From Margaritispora aquatica (taxonomy: Eukaryota > Ascomycota > Leotiomycetes > Helotiales > Discinellaceae): 64,000 nt of DNA. Below, in pieces: positions 49,130 to 59,360 of the stretch. The position numbers and the translations under genes are program-made. Within the stretch, counting starts at the first letter, position 1. Every line of letters starts with the position of its first letter. Under the pieces are notes generated by a model. That model worked only from the letters and a program-made list of their open reading frames with translations, was not told the origin of the DNA and searched no databases. The stretch is from NCBI GenBank assembly GCA_007644065.1, contig VJWN01000025.1:257927-321926 (forward strand). Reading direction: 5' to 3'.

Positions 49130-50477
49130 ATGAGATCCCCAGCTATATTTTTATTATCTTTAATTGGTAGGTATAAAGATCAGAGTCTTGAGGCATACCT
49201 CGCCGATGAAACTAAATAAGACATAGCTAATTCATCGTCACTGGACAGTGGCAATAACTACATCATTTTCCATTGATGAACAATGGGATCCAGTAGTATG
49301 GGATTGCGGACCATTTCCGGGCGAGACAGAGGCATCCGTAGGCGACCTTCCAATTGCCATCTATCTTGGTCCAAGTCAGCTGTAAGTCCGTATAAGAAAG
49401 TGATACTCATCACCAAAAAATTATTTCACATTAAGAAGTTCTTGATTACTAGCTAACTGTAGAGATGATAAAGTACCGCAGCTCGCTATACAGAGTCTAA
49501 TGAAGCTGTATTAATTGCCAAAGTCGAGGCCAATGAACCATGGAGACACTACATAACTCGGGCAGCTGCTGAGGGCATCGAATCATCTTTAGGCGAGGAT
49601 TCTGAAGCACCATACCTCGCTACAACGTTTTTACCAACGCTCTCACAAATTATTGAAGCTGTCACAGCCAACTTAAAACTCACCGTCTCCGAAATTACAC
49701 TTGGCCCCATCCTACTATCCCTCAATACAATCCCAGCAAGATGGGATGTTACGTCTCATTACAAACATTAGCATTCCCGACTCCCCACAACATAATCAGA
49801 TCACCCTTCCAGTCATTAAATACTATGGCTCATTTGGCTTTCTCTTCTACCTCAAATCTATTCGCGCCGCTGCCCTCGCATACAACTTAACGATTCCGGG
49901 CGGTGACCGGGACTATCAATATCTTAATCCGTCTGTGTGGCCTGGTCGTCAGACAATATCCCATTCTATGCTAGAATATGACGATGACAAGGATGCTGGA
50001 TTCATGCTCTACGTTAATTTTGAACCCAGCTTTCTTCACCTTAGCCTCATTGCTCTCGAAGATCTGGCTGTCGCGCCTCGCGCCTCCAAGATCTTAGCAT
50101 CAGCAGGCTCTGATAACCTCTTCACCTCTCCTACTACTAGTTTACCGATCTCATCAGAAGAAGGGGTTCGCACTTTGATGGCTCTGATCACTGAGTTCGT
50201 TGCAAATCACACTGCGGCAGAGCAGCGAGGTGGTCTGCTTGCGGTTATCCTCGCAGGTGGTGCTGATGAGAGAGGTCTGGAGGTGATGCGAACTGCGTTA
50301 TCCAAGCTTTCAATGGTGGGGGAGGTACTTGGGCAAAGCAAATTGATGACTGAAATTGATCCGGCGTATGTGTCAGCTCTTGGTGGTGCAAATTGGGTTG
50401 TGCAGAGGGAGATGCTTATACGACGGGACTTGCGTCTGAAGAAGGAGCAGGAATTAAGAGGTCACACGAAACTTTGA
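49130..50477 (+). CDS. Predicted secreted protein with actin/Hsp70-like ATPase-fold features
   Basis: Four exons close exactly in frame: 49130-49166, 49249-49381, 49474-49747 and 49800-50477 (373 aa). Exon 1 joined to exon 2 gives MRSPAIFLLSLIVAITTSF, a good signal peptide. An apparent stop at 49769 is removed by a 52-bp intron with a GTTACG donor. The middle has AVTANLKLTVSEITLGPILL and IRAAALAYNLTIPGG, like the Hsp70 'AAALAYG' hinge. The C-terminus has LLAVILAGGADERGLEVMRTAL and IDPAYVSALGGANWV, like the Hsp70/actin adenosine motif and the following 'A-Y/V-GAA' helix. The N-terminal phosphate-binding DxGT motif is not visible, so ATPase activity is doubtful. Sequons NLT and NHT fit secretion. 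The fold assignment is inference. Confidence 0.6.
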
Positions 50478-51756
50478 AGATCAGTAACATTTCATATCTG
50501 GGGGATCGTACAGATGATGAGTAATTTTTTGATGGTCAAGTATGATTTCCTAGTGAGTTATGAGCGAGTGTAGCGAAAGAGAGTCAACTCTTGAATTCGA
50601 CCACTTCCTCGGACATATTTACGAGTTAAATATAGCAGAACAAGCGTTGTCGACAACTAGATTGTACCAAGGGCTTTCCGGAATCTCCTTATACATAGAC
50701 TGACCCTTTTCATAAGTTTATAATTTGATGATGAATTTGACAAACAAAACTGACTGGGTGAGATGTTCCAAAGACTAGTAACGAAGCCCATTGAGTGAAC
50801 TAGATGATAATCGGCTCAAACACACACTACTAGGAGACTTTGATATTGTGTACATCATGTGTTGAAGTGCGTCTTCGCTTGTGTTAGGCAATGGCACCAT
50901 TCCTCATCGTTAAGTGACTTGAGAGTCGTTGCGAGAATTTCAAAGCTTTCCGCCATGATAGAAGTTAATTTATCGAATTAATTGTACTTAGGTTATATAG
51001 GTAGATGAGATGAACGCATACCAAAGTTCGAAGAACGTTGGAAACTTCATCTCTTTAGTTCTCTTACATGTTGAAATTGACTTGCTTCCCGAGGATGCTC
51101 ATTCATATCCTAGAATTTCAGAGAGCTATAACTTAAATGATCCCAAACACACGATGATGTGAATCACCCCCAATCAAAAGATTCATCTCGATCATCTGCT
51201 AACAAGTATAACAATAACTTTTGGGGTTGTGTCCCATCTGGACATGCTGTGAAAGAACTATCAGATCAAGTTAGAATATCCGACTCAAGAGAACCAAAGA
51301 GATCTAGACAAATCTCGTGCAAGGCTCTCACCGAGCTCACGCCATCACTCAAAAATTACCTGCTCGTCGAAATACTTTGATAGTACTAATGTTGATTAAC
51401 ATTCAAAAAGTGCCAGTCATTAAGCATTTGCTCACTGTCATGTGATATCATGTGGGATCAATAACCGTGATTAATTTCCTTGGCATGCGCTCTCAACCGC
51501 TGTATGTATTTCAACCCTCAAGGCTTCGAGACCTGAGATTTAACCCTTTCATGATGACTTAAGACAGAACTCACGACTTAAATAAGAACATAGGAGCGAA
51601 TGGAAGCACTTTCACTGAACATCTGACTAATGAAAAAATAGAGTTCACCTCTACATTTTTACCCAAACATCTTGCCTACACTGGGGCACAATTGCCTTGG
51701 TGACATTGGTTAGACAGACAGAAAACGGTCGAACACAACACATACCTGGATTAAAG
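50478..51756. other. A+T-rich spacer, no gene seen
   Basis: About 1.3 kb upstream of the HET gene. The small frame at 51159-51380 has no motif or partner exon. Confidence 0.5.
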
Positions 51757-53574
51757 ATGGAAAACTACATCCACCAAGCACTACCCTCTGGAGAGCCTCA
51801 CATCCGTCTCATTAAGCTTCCTGCCGGTGCTCGGACTGGAGACATCACATGCAGTGTGTTCCACTGTTCTCTTTCCACAGCTCCAGACTATGAAGCTGTA
51901 TCGTATTGCTGGGGTGACCCAAAGGATAGAACAACAGTCATATGCGATGGAAAGACTTTGAGTGTGCCCGCGACATTACGCGCATTTCTGTTGCGAACGC
52001 GAGCCAAGGGGAACGAGCGGATTCTGTGGATCGACTCAATTTGCATCAACCAGACTGACGATGAAGAGAAGGCTGCACAAGTCCGAGAGATGCATGGAGT
52101 ATATCGAAAAGCGAAAAGAACTCTTATCTGGCTTGGTCCTGAAAGCCACCATAGCAGCCTCGGACTCAAGTTCGCCCAGAGACTCTATGACTTCAGTCGT
52201 GTTTCCGAAGCCGAGAAGAAAGGTTGGCGCCACAGATTTCGTACAACCATGGCATGTACTGGGTTACTGTTGAGGCAATGGGAAGCATTCTTTGAGCTTT
52301 TTGATCGTCCTTGGTTCAGTCGTGCCTGGATAGTCCAGGAGGCCGTGCTTTCTTCAGAGCCCTGGATCATATGTGGTGACAATGCGATGCGCTGGTCAAG
52401 TTTAGTTGGAGCTTTATATTACATTATTGCCGAACAAGTTTGGATATTTGAGTTTCATGGGACTGTCAACATGAACATCTTGAGCTGGCTGCACTTGTCC
52501 CAGTCCGAAGTAGGTCTGGGTCATAAAAGGCTTCACTATGAAATCCTTGCGCGACATCGTCAATCTGTTGCTTTTGATGCTCGTGACAGTGTTTTTGCAT
52601 TTCAAGGTTTATCCGGCCATGAAAGCTTTCAAGAGCACGATATTGTACCAACCTACAAGCTTGCCGCTGAGAAACTTTTCTTTGAGCTAGCTGTAACAAC
52701 ACTTAGTCGGGCAGATAATCTAGATTTTCTCACCATACCTCGGCTTCGCAGTCGAAAAGAGGGGCTTGATATTCCGTCATGGGTTCCAGATTGGAGCTGT
52801 CGAGCGCCAATATGTGTCTCTTTGCTCGTAGTTGAGTATGGAGGTGCTTCCCTCCGTCAGATTCGGCCCTACGACGCCACAAAAGCCACGACATATCAAC
52901 CAAAAATCGACTTGGAGGCAGAGCGACTAGAGTTGTCTGGCTACACTGTGGATAGAATTGCCGCACTTGGCAAATGCTGGGAGCTACAGGAGACGAGGGG
53001 ATACCAATCACTATGGAAGCAAGCAAAGGTCTTACAGAAAAATCAAGACTTCATCATGGACTGGCGATCAATATATAACGTAGAAAAGCAGGAAAACTAC
53101 TTCACTGGCGAGACAATGTATGATGTTGTATGGCAAATTTGTGTGGCTGGCATCTTCCAAGTCAGCAAAGAGGCAACGGCAGCGATGTATGCAAAGTTCG
53201 AAAGCCGTCAACGTTTCCTCCGCATCATTCCGCGACTTGGTCTTCAAGATTACATCTGGCCTTGGATACTTGTTGTTGCAATTGGACATATCCTTCGATT
53301 GTTTGGCATCTCGAATCCCGAGCTTGCATTCAGAACTGCGGTATTCTCCATGATAAACAGGAGGTCGTTTAGAACCGAGAAAGGCTTTGTGGGTATGTGC
53401 CCTGAAATCGCTGAGGTTGGGGACCGAGTTGCTCTTCTTCGTGGTGGGAGAACTCCTCTGGTTGTACGGATGCAGGACGAGGAATGGGAACTCATTGGGG
53501 ATGCCTATGTTCATGGAATGATGAATGGAGAGTTTTGGAACGAGGAGAAATGTCACAAGATGTTATTCAACTAA
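51757..53574 (+). CDS. HET-domain (heterokaryon incompatibility) protein
   Basis: Member of the fungal HET family, whose founding members trigger cell death after fusion of incompatible hyphae; the specificity of this copy is unknown. It is intronless, 605 aa from the ATG of MENYIHQALPSGEPHIRLIKL. The HET domain (about residues 45-195) is complete: DYEAVSYCWGDPKDRTTV, RILWIDSICINQTDDEEKAAQV, REMHGVYRKAKRTLIWLGPE, and FDRPWFSRAWIVQEAVLS. A second recognisable block, RDSVFAFQGLSG near residue 290, and DIPSWVPDWSC near 365 are typical of the region after HET in many fungal paralogues. The C-terminus ends with GDRVALLRGGRTPLVVRMQ and ELIGDAYVHGMMNGEFW, the usual 'EGE' lid. No NACHT or repeat domain is attached. 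Confidence 0.93.
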   Translation: MENYIHQALPSGEPHIRLIKLPAGARTGDITCSVFHCSLSTAPDYEAVSYCWGDPKDRTTVICDGKTLSVPATLRAFLLRTRAKGNERILWIDSICINQTDDEEKAAQVREMHGVYRKAKRTLIWLGPESHHSSLGLKFAQRLYDFSRVSEAEKKGWRHRFRTTMACTGLLLRQWEAFFELFDRPWFSRAWIVQEAVLSSEPWIICGDNAMRWSSLVGALYYIIAEQVWIFEFHGTVNMNILSWLHLSQSEVGLGHKRLHYEILARHRQSVAFDARDSVFAFQGLSGHESFQEHDIVPTYKLAAEKLFFELAVTTLSRADNLDFLTIPRLRSRKEGLDIPSWVPDWSCRAPICVSLLVVEYGGASLRQIRPYDATKATTYQPKIDLEAERLELSGYTVDRIAALGKCWELQETRGYQSLWKQAKVLQKNQDFIMDWRSIYNVEKQENYFTGETMYDVVWQICVAGIFQVSKEATAAMYAKFESRQRFLRIIPRLGLQDYIWPWILVVAIGHILRLFGISNPELAFRTAVFSMINRRSFRTEKGFVGMCPEIAEVGDRVALLRGGRTPLVVRMQDEEWELIGDAYVHGMMNGEFWNEEKCHKMLFN

Positions 53575-54761
53575 GAAAAAGTCACATTCGGATTATATCA
53601 ATGAGCTCGGCACTGGGTTTTACCTTATCTAGGTCTCGTTATGCTAGTTATATTTTGGTAGGATTGTTCGAACAGAATGCACATAAAGTGGCAACGACTG
53701 TCAGATCTGGGAATATTCCCAAAAGGATGAAAGACCCAAGCAAGCCCAGGGCATATAGGAGCAGCTTTCTCCTGCATCAGAAGCAAACAAAAATCAGTGG
53801 CGTTTGCCACACTGCCTTCAAGTATCGATGTCTTGAATTATCAACTCTTGCCAAAGGCATACTTGCGTATAGGCATAGACTGCAAACTATTTCGATAATC
53901 GATGACAATGGTAAGGCTATCAAGTAATGCAGATATATCGTAACAGTAAAGTAGCGCAAGGATGTGCCAAGGTTGAACGATCTCCACGAGATTTCTTACA
54001 AGTCAAAAGCATGACGCAGTCACAACGCCAAACGCAGCATTTATTCGTATTCGAAGGATATGCTTCTAGAGACTTTATCCGGTCTAGAACATAGGTCATA
54101 AGGTCGATATAAGCAAGATTATTGTTGATATGTTCGTAAGTGGCCGAGATTTGCGCCGGTCCAGAAAGCTACCTAGATGGTGAAGCACTCTCGGATAAGA
54201 GAATATTGAGTAAAAATATTAAATAATTCATTGCTCCATTTATTCCCCACACACTTCCAACAATGATCGAAAGTGACTCGGATTCAAGGCTGAGTGAGAA
54301 TGGCTCATTCAATTTGCATGTAGTCTGTGGGTTGTGGGTGTGGCAAGACCCATTTGACTCATTCAAATGCAGCGACGGGAACCTTCCTACAATTCTCGTG
54401 ACTATCTTGATAATGGAAGCCTCAAAAGCTCAACTTATTCCCTACCTAAAACGACCCCTTAAGATCAACCATTTGTTTCTTCCTCCTTCATTTGTTTAGA
54501 GACTTTCTATTTTGGTGAGATAAATTGTCATTCCTTACAACACACAATTACCTTGCCCCGCACTCCCCACAAACCACCGACGCGCAAACTCAAAGTCAAC
54601 CTCAACAAACATCCACAATCCGCGATGGATTACATTATTACATCACCACCTTCCGGTCAGTGGATTCCCTTGCCCTTCACCGCTTTACTCAGTCTCCCAC
54701 ACTTCATGCACGCTTTCTGGCACAAGGTTGCAATGCATTGCAAGGCGGCGTATGGCTGAGG
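53575..54761. other. Spacer, no supported gene
   Basis: About 1.2 kb. A frame at 53484-53927 overlaps the HET 3' end and has no motif. Frames at 54525-54806 run into the first exon of the next gene without an upstream ATG in phase that looks convincing. Confidence 0.45.
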
Positions 54762-57465
54762 ATGGCTGAAGAAGGGTCATCTGTTCGGGTGAGTACTGGT
54801 TGCTGATGCGTTGGCAGTTGACGAACCCGAGTCCGCCTTGGGGCAACAACAACCCAAGATCAGGGTTTGCCGATATTTCTCAAGAACAGGTATTATAATT
54901 TCTATTGTCTGTGAATATTTCCATTGGCTTGACGCGTGTCTGTTCGCATATGTACAGTGTGTTGTGCAGCATGTTCTGGTAATCAAGTGGGGGTGTACAC
55001 GATGTTACAGTTGCAGATGGAATTGTTGAGATGCCGTTCTATTATACTTTGTCATGAATTAAGAAACATCCCACGCTCACTGAGTTGCTCTCTTTTCCAC
55101 GTGATTGTTTCAATCATGAAGTTGGAATATCAATGGCGTACGGCATCAGCGGCTAACACTACCTCATAGGCAGCTGCAGAGCTGGAAATGCGTGTCAATT
55201 CTTGCATGATGACACACTTCTCCCTGGATCCATCGTGAGAGGTGGAGCTCCAGTGATTACAACTGAAGTGACCAGCTCGGAGCATGACAATGCGGACAAG
55301 AAAGTACAACATCGAGGACAAGCCGTTGTCGACCCGGTGCCAGCTTCCCGGGTTGTGTCCAAACCCGTACCGAAGGCCCAGATCCAGGATCCTCGAGAGT
55401 TTCAGCTGAGCCAGATTCGAAGACGTTTCTCCCCCAAAGAGAGGAAAGGTCAAGCCAATGGATCAGCATTGCTGGATCTCAAGATTGCTCCCTCGGATCC
55501 GGATTTTCCCTTTGAGATGACAGCTTTGGAGTGCACATTATTGGTTCCTGCAGCCTATCCAAAGGACAAAGCTTCTTTGAAAGTCACGAATCAGGAGATT
55601 CCTCGAGGTTTTGCTTATAACATTGAAGCAGGATTCGAGGCTCTTATTGAGGATAAGCCTGATATGAGCTTGCTAGACTTGCTAAAGGCCCTTGACAAGA
55701 ATTTGGAGACTTTTTTGTCCGCGCCAAAGGCTGAGACGATAAAATTGGTTCCTAATAAAGATACTCGGCATCTTTCGAATCTCCCATCGAGATCTGTAGG
55801 CATCCAAGAAGCAGTCCACCAGAAACAAATCACTACACTAGTAGCTAGACATGTGCCGCCAGTTGAAGCTCCAAAGGAGCCTATCCGAGTTTTCACAGCA
55901 GATGAGAAAGCCGAGGCTTCCAGAAAGAGAGAAGGAGAAATTCGACAGCTTGAAGCAAGAATGGGGAGACTGCCGTTCTTCAAAAAATCAAGTGATAACA
56001 TTGCCTTCACTGTTCAAATTGAACCAAAGAAGCGAACAGAACTGCCAATGAGTATTCAGGCGGTCAAGTCAGTTCATCTTTTTGTTCCGCTGCTCTATCC
56101 TCTCGAGCCGTGCCGAGTTCGACTCGATGGCATTGATTCCGATGACTCAAAAGCAGTCTCAATTGGGTTCTTACAGAAGTCATCCCAGTCAAGCGGCTTC
56201 TCTTTGACTTCATATCTGAATTTTCTGGCACAGAACATGCATGTTTTGGCAAAGACTCCCATAGAGCAAAAACCTTTACCGGTTCTAGCCCCATCGGAGC
56301 CAGAGCCAATATCTGCTATCATGGATGTTCCTGATACCAAGGGTAAAGGAATCGAGGGTATTCAAGATCCAGAACGAAGCCACGTCCAATACATCTCAAG
56401 ACCACCAGAATGGGATGTGATTGAACCTGATGAAGCCTCTGATGACGAATCAGACGGTGTATATTCTTATGATTCATACGACAGTTCTGATGGCGGAGTT
56501 GATGTGAAGCCTGGTGAGAACGATGAAGCCCCTATGGTTGCCGAGACTCAGGAGCGAGGAACAGCCATTTCGTTTCCCTTCATCGAACTTTATGGCATTG
56601 AGTTGTTGGAGGTCGTCACGCTAAACATCACAGTCAAATGTGAAAGATGCAGAGACATTACCGAGATCAAAGGCTTAAAGGATGGCATTTTGAAATCTGA
56701 AAGCTGCAAAAAGTGTGCTAGTGCGTTTACTATCTGCTTCAGAAAGGATTTCGTGCATGCACATGCTGTTAGGGCTGGATTCTTGGACTTGGAGGGGTGT
56801 GTGATTGGAGATATGCTGCCAAGGTATGTTCCCTCGATTTCAATCAACTACTGTACTAACATTCATTCAGTACTTTCATCCCTACTTGCTCAGAATGCTC
56901 AACCGCCTTCCCAGCACCAGGAATAATCACCATCCGTGGTGAGACAACTACTAATGTTTGTCGCGAGTGCCACACCAAACTCACCTTCTCGATCCCCACC
57001 ATCAAATTCCTTCGTATATCCTCTTCTACTCTCCCACTTCCACCTCGTCGCCAACGCAAGAAGGAGACTCTCGGCCTGACGCCCGGCACCGAACTCCCCA
57101 AACGTGGACGATGTCGCCACTACGCCAAATCTTACCGCTGGTTCCGCTTCTCGTGCTGCGAGAAGGTGTATGCTTGCGATAAGTGCCATGATGAGACGGA
57201 GGAGCATCCGCATGAGTGGGCCAATAGGATGGTGTGTGGATGGTGCTCGAGGGAGCAGAACTATAGGCCTGAGGACTGCGCGACATGCCATGAGAGTTTG
57301 GTGGGTAAGAAGGGCGTTGGAGGCTTTTGGGAGGGTGGGAAGGGCACTCGGGATAGGGTCAAGATGAGTAGAAAGGATAAGAGGAAGCATAGGCGTATTG
57401 GTGGTAGCGCGAAGGCTGGAGTTTTGACGGGGAAGTTGGTGGTGAACAGAGGGGGCACGAATTGA
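54762..57465 (+). CDS. CCCH and CHY zinc-finger protein
   Basis: Nuclear or cytoplasmic zinc protein, exact role unknown. Tentative exons are 54762-54788, 54832-54889, 55170-56823 and 56871-57465, summing to 777 aa in frame. A CCCH finger is split by the 280-bp intron: VCRYFSRTG joined to SCRAGNACQFLHDDT (C-x8-C-x5-C-x3-H). A long middle region has two stretches resembling ubiquitin-conjugating/RWD-like folds (TALECTLLVPAAYPKDKASL and SVHLFVPLLYPLEPCRVRL), each with a YP turn. An acidic linker precedes CxxC pairs (VKCERCRD, SCKKCA, PTCSECS, NVCRECH). The CHY finger ends the protein: GRCRHYAKSYRWFRFSCC, YACDKCHDE, WANRMVCGWCSREQ. The tail is basic. The first exon and the 43-bp first intron (weak CCCGAG acceptor) are the least certain part. 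Confidence 0.8.
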
Positions 57466-57523
57466 ACCAAGCTGTTAGAGTAGTGAGAGAATCGTAATAT
57501 TTCTGTACACTGCTCTATTAATT

Positions 57524-59360
57524 TTAGAACTGCCCCTCGGTATTTCCCTCCCCCATACTTTTGCTGCTACTACTTCCACTCTGAATGGCACCCAGTATCC
57601 CATCAATATATGCCGCGCCACTCCATTTTTGATGCGTCAGGACATCGACACCCAACTCCTTCTCCCGCTTCTGCACGAGATTGACATACGCCAACATGCC
57701 CTCCTCCTTGAACGCCGTACTCAACTCGTTCGAGATAGTAGCTGTGCTGTGCAGGCCCGCCAGCGAGATAAGCTGCAGCACAAAGCCGTGCTTCGCAATG
57801 TCCCAGATAAAGCTCTTGAGGGTCTCGTTCGTGAAGCCGTGACCCATCCAATTGAATGACGGGGAGAGGTTATACACCAACCCCTTTCCTGGATATGCCG
57901 TGCGGATCTCACTGGAGAACTGAGCGGCGTTGTGGACGCTTGGGTCGCCTGTTTCCACCCAGAGGAGATCGGCAAAAGGTGCGTATTGAATTGCGCGCTT
58001 GGTGGCGGCGCGCATGCCGGCTCGGTAGTGGTAAAATCCCTCGCGGGTGCGGGGGATGTCGATGTTGAAGTAGATGGGTTTGTCGTCGTTGAGTGTGGTG
58101 GCTAGCTGTTTCCGCTTCGTGATGGACATATCTCTGTTCTTCTCCGTGGCTGCTAGGTACTCGCTGATTTTCTCCTTGGATACGCCATTGCTCTCGAGTT
58201 GCTTGACGACTGCCTCGTCGCAAGACACGAGTTTCGTCTCCTTCACCCATGCTGCTTCGAACTTGTCGATCTCTGCTCCGGTTGCGCCGTTCATCTCCAT
58301 TGCTTGCAGCGTCTCGGCTAATGGCTCGATGCCCTCTTCTGCTATACCGAGGATGAACTCGTGATCTCTCACGTCGATCGCGCTGCTTAAGAGCTTGCCA
58401 CTCTCTGAATCCGTCCTTGCGATGACCAGGTTCTCAGAGCCCATCACATCCCATTGGAATCGCGCAGCTATCAGACGATTGATGTGCTCTCCTACCGGGA
58501 CCAGGACCTTCCCGGCTAGATGTCCGCACTTCTTGCCTCCATGCATCTGGTCCTCAAAGTGCACAGCCGCAGCTCCATTCTCGGCGAACAGCTTCGCCAG
58601 CTTCAGCACAGCTGAGAGTCCACCGTGTCCAGTGTCACCGTCTGCAATGATAGGCCGCAGGTAATCCGTATATGGCGTCTTTGCACGCTCCTCTGGGCTG
58701 AGTTTCCGTCGCGCATCCCATTGTTTACGGTCGTGCATTGACTGGGCTTTTGCGAGCCGCTGGACTTGGTTCGGGACTGTGTTGTAAGGATAGTCCCCAA
58801 AGTCGGGGGAGACTTCGTTGGTGGTTGTGAGGACAGAGGAGCAAGCCCAGCCAGAGATGTAGAGGACTTCTTGGTTGGGCGCTTGTTGGGTCATTTGAAC
58901 GGGGTCGATTGCTCCCACTGCCACCCATTAGACATATCCCGACCTAGCTGCTTCAATGCTATAGCTCACTTGTGTGAATTGGCTCCCCCTTTGCCTCGCG
59001 CTCCTTGATTAAGTCGAAGAGCTTCCTGGCCATGACGGAGCTGGGATATGATTGCAACTGGCTTCCCCGTTTTGACACCACATCCGCCGCTGAGTATGGT
59101 CGCTTGATCCCCTCATATCGTGGGCTTGCCCACCATTCCTCTACTTCTTTGATCTGCGCGTCGTAGAGAGCGTCTTCTGCGGCCCCGGCCTTTTGTGCTT
59201 CTGGCAAAAGTTGAAAGGCGTCTGATTTGAGGGGTCGGGATATGGGGTTTTCTAGAGCTTTCAAAATGTCCATCCTGCAGGCAGATACTGAAATTGCCCT
59301 CACCAGCGGCCTGATTGCTGCGGCTCGTCGAGGAGCTCGTGTTGCTATCCTTCGAAGCAT
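57524..59360 (-). CDS. mclA: 2-methylisocitrate lyase, mitochondrial
   Basis: Cleaves 2-methylisocitrate to pyruvate and succinate, the last step of the methylcitrate cycle, in mitochondria. Exons 59360-58970 and 58917-57524 (52-bp intron, GTGAGC donor) give 594 aa. Residues 1-28 are an Arg/Ala-rich presequence ([20 protein letters not shown]). The isocitrate-lyase superfamily core is complete: [60 protein letters not shown], and NLSPSFNW. The signature reads KKCGHL rather than the KKCGHM I recall for glyoxylate-cycle isocitrate lyase, the protein has a mitochondrial-type start, and it ends EGQF with no peroxisomal SKL-type signal. Those three points favour methylisocitrate lyase over AcuD/Icl1. 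The partner synthase mcsA is at 33.2-34.8 kb. Confidence 0.88.

Noticed and set aside
49760..49775. Apparent stop and frameshift in the secreted-protein gene suggesting a pseudogene
   Set aside because: A 52-bp intron (49748-49799) with GT-AG ends restores the frame, and the full model sums to a multiple of three.
57524..59360. Glyoxylate-cycle isocitrate lyase (acuD/icl1)
   Set aside because: Mitochondrial-type presequence, KKCGHL instead of KKCGHM, and no peroxisomal C-terminal signal favour 2-methylisocitrate lyase.
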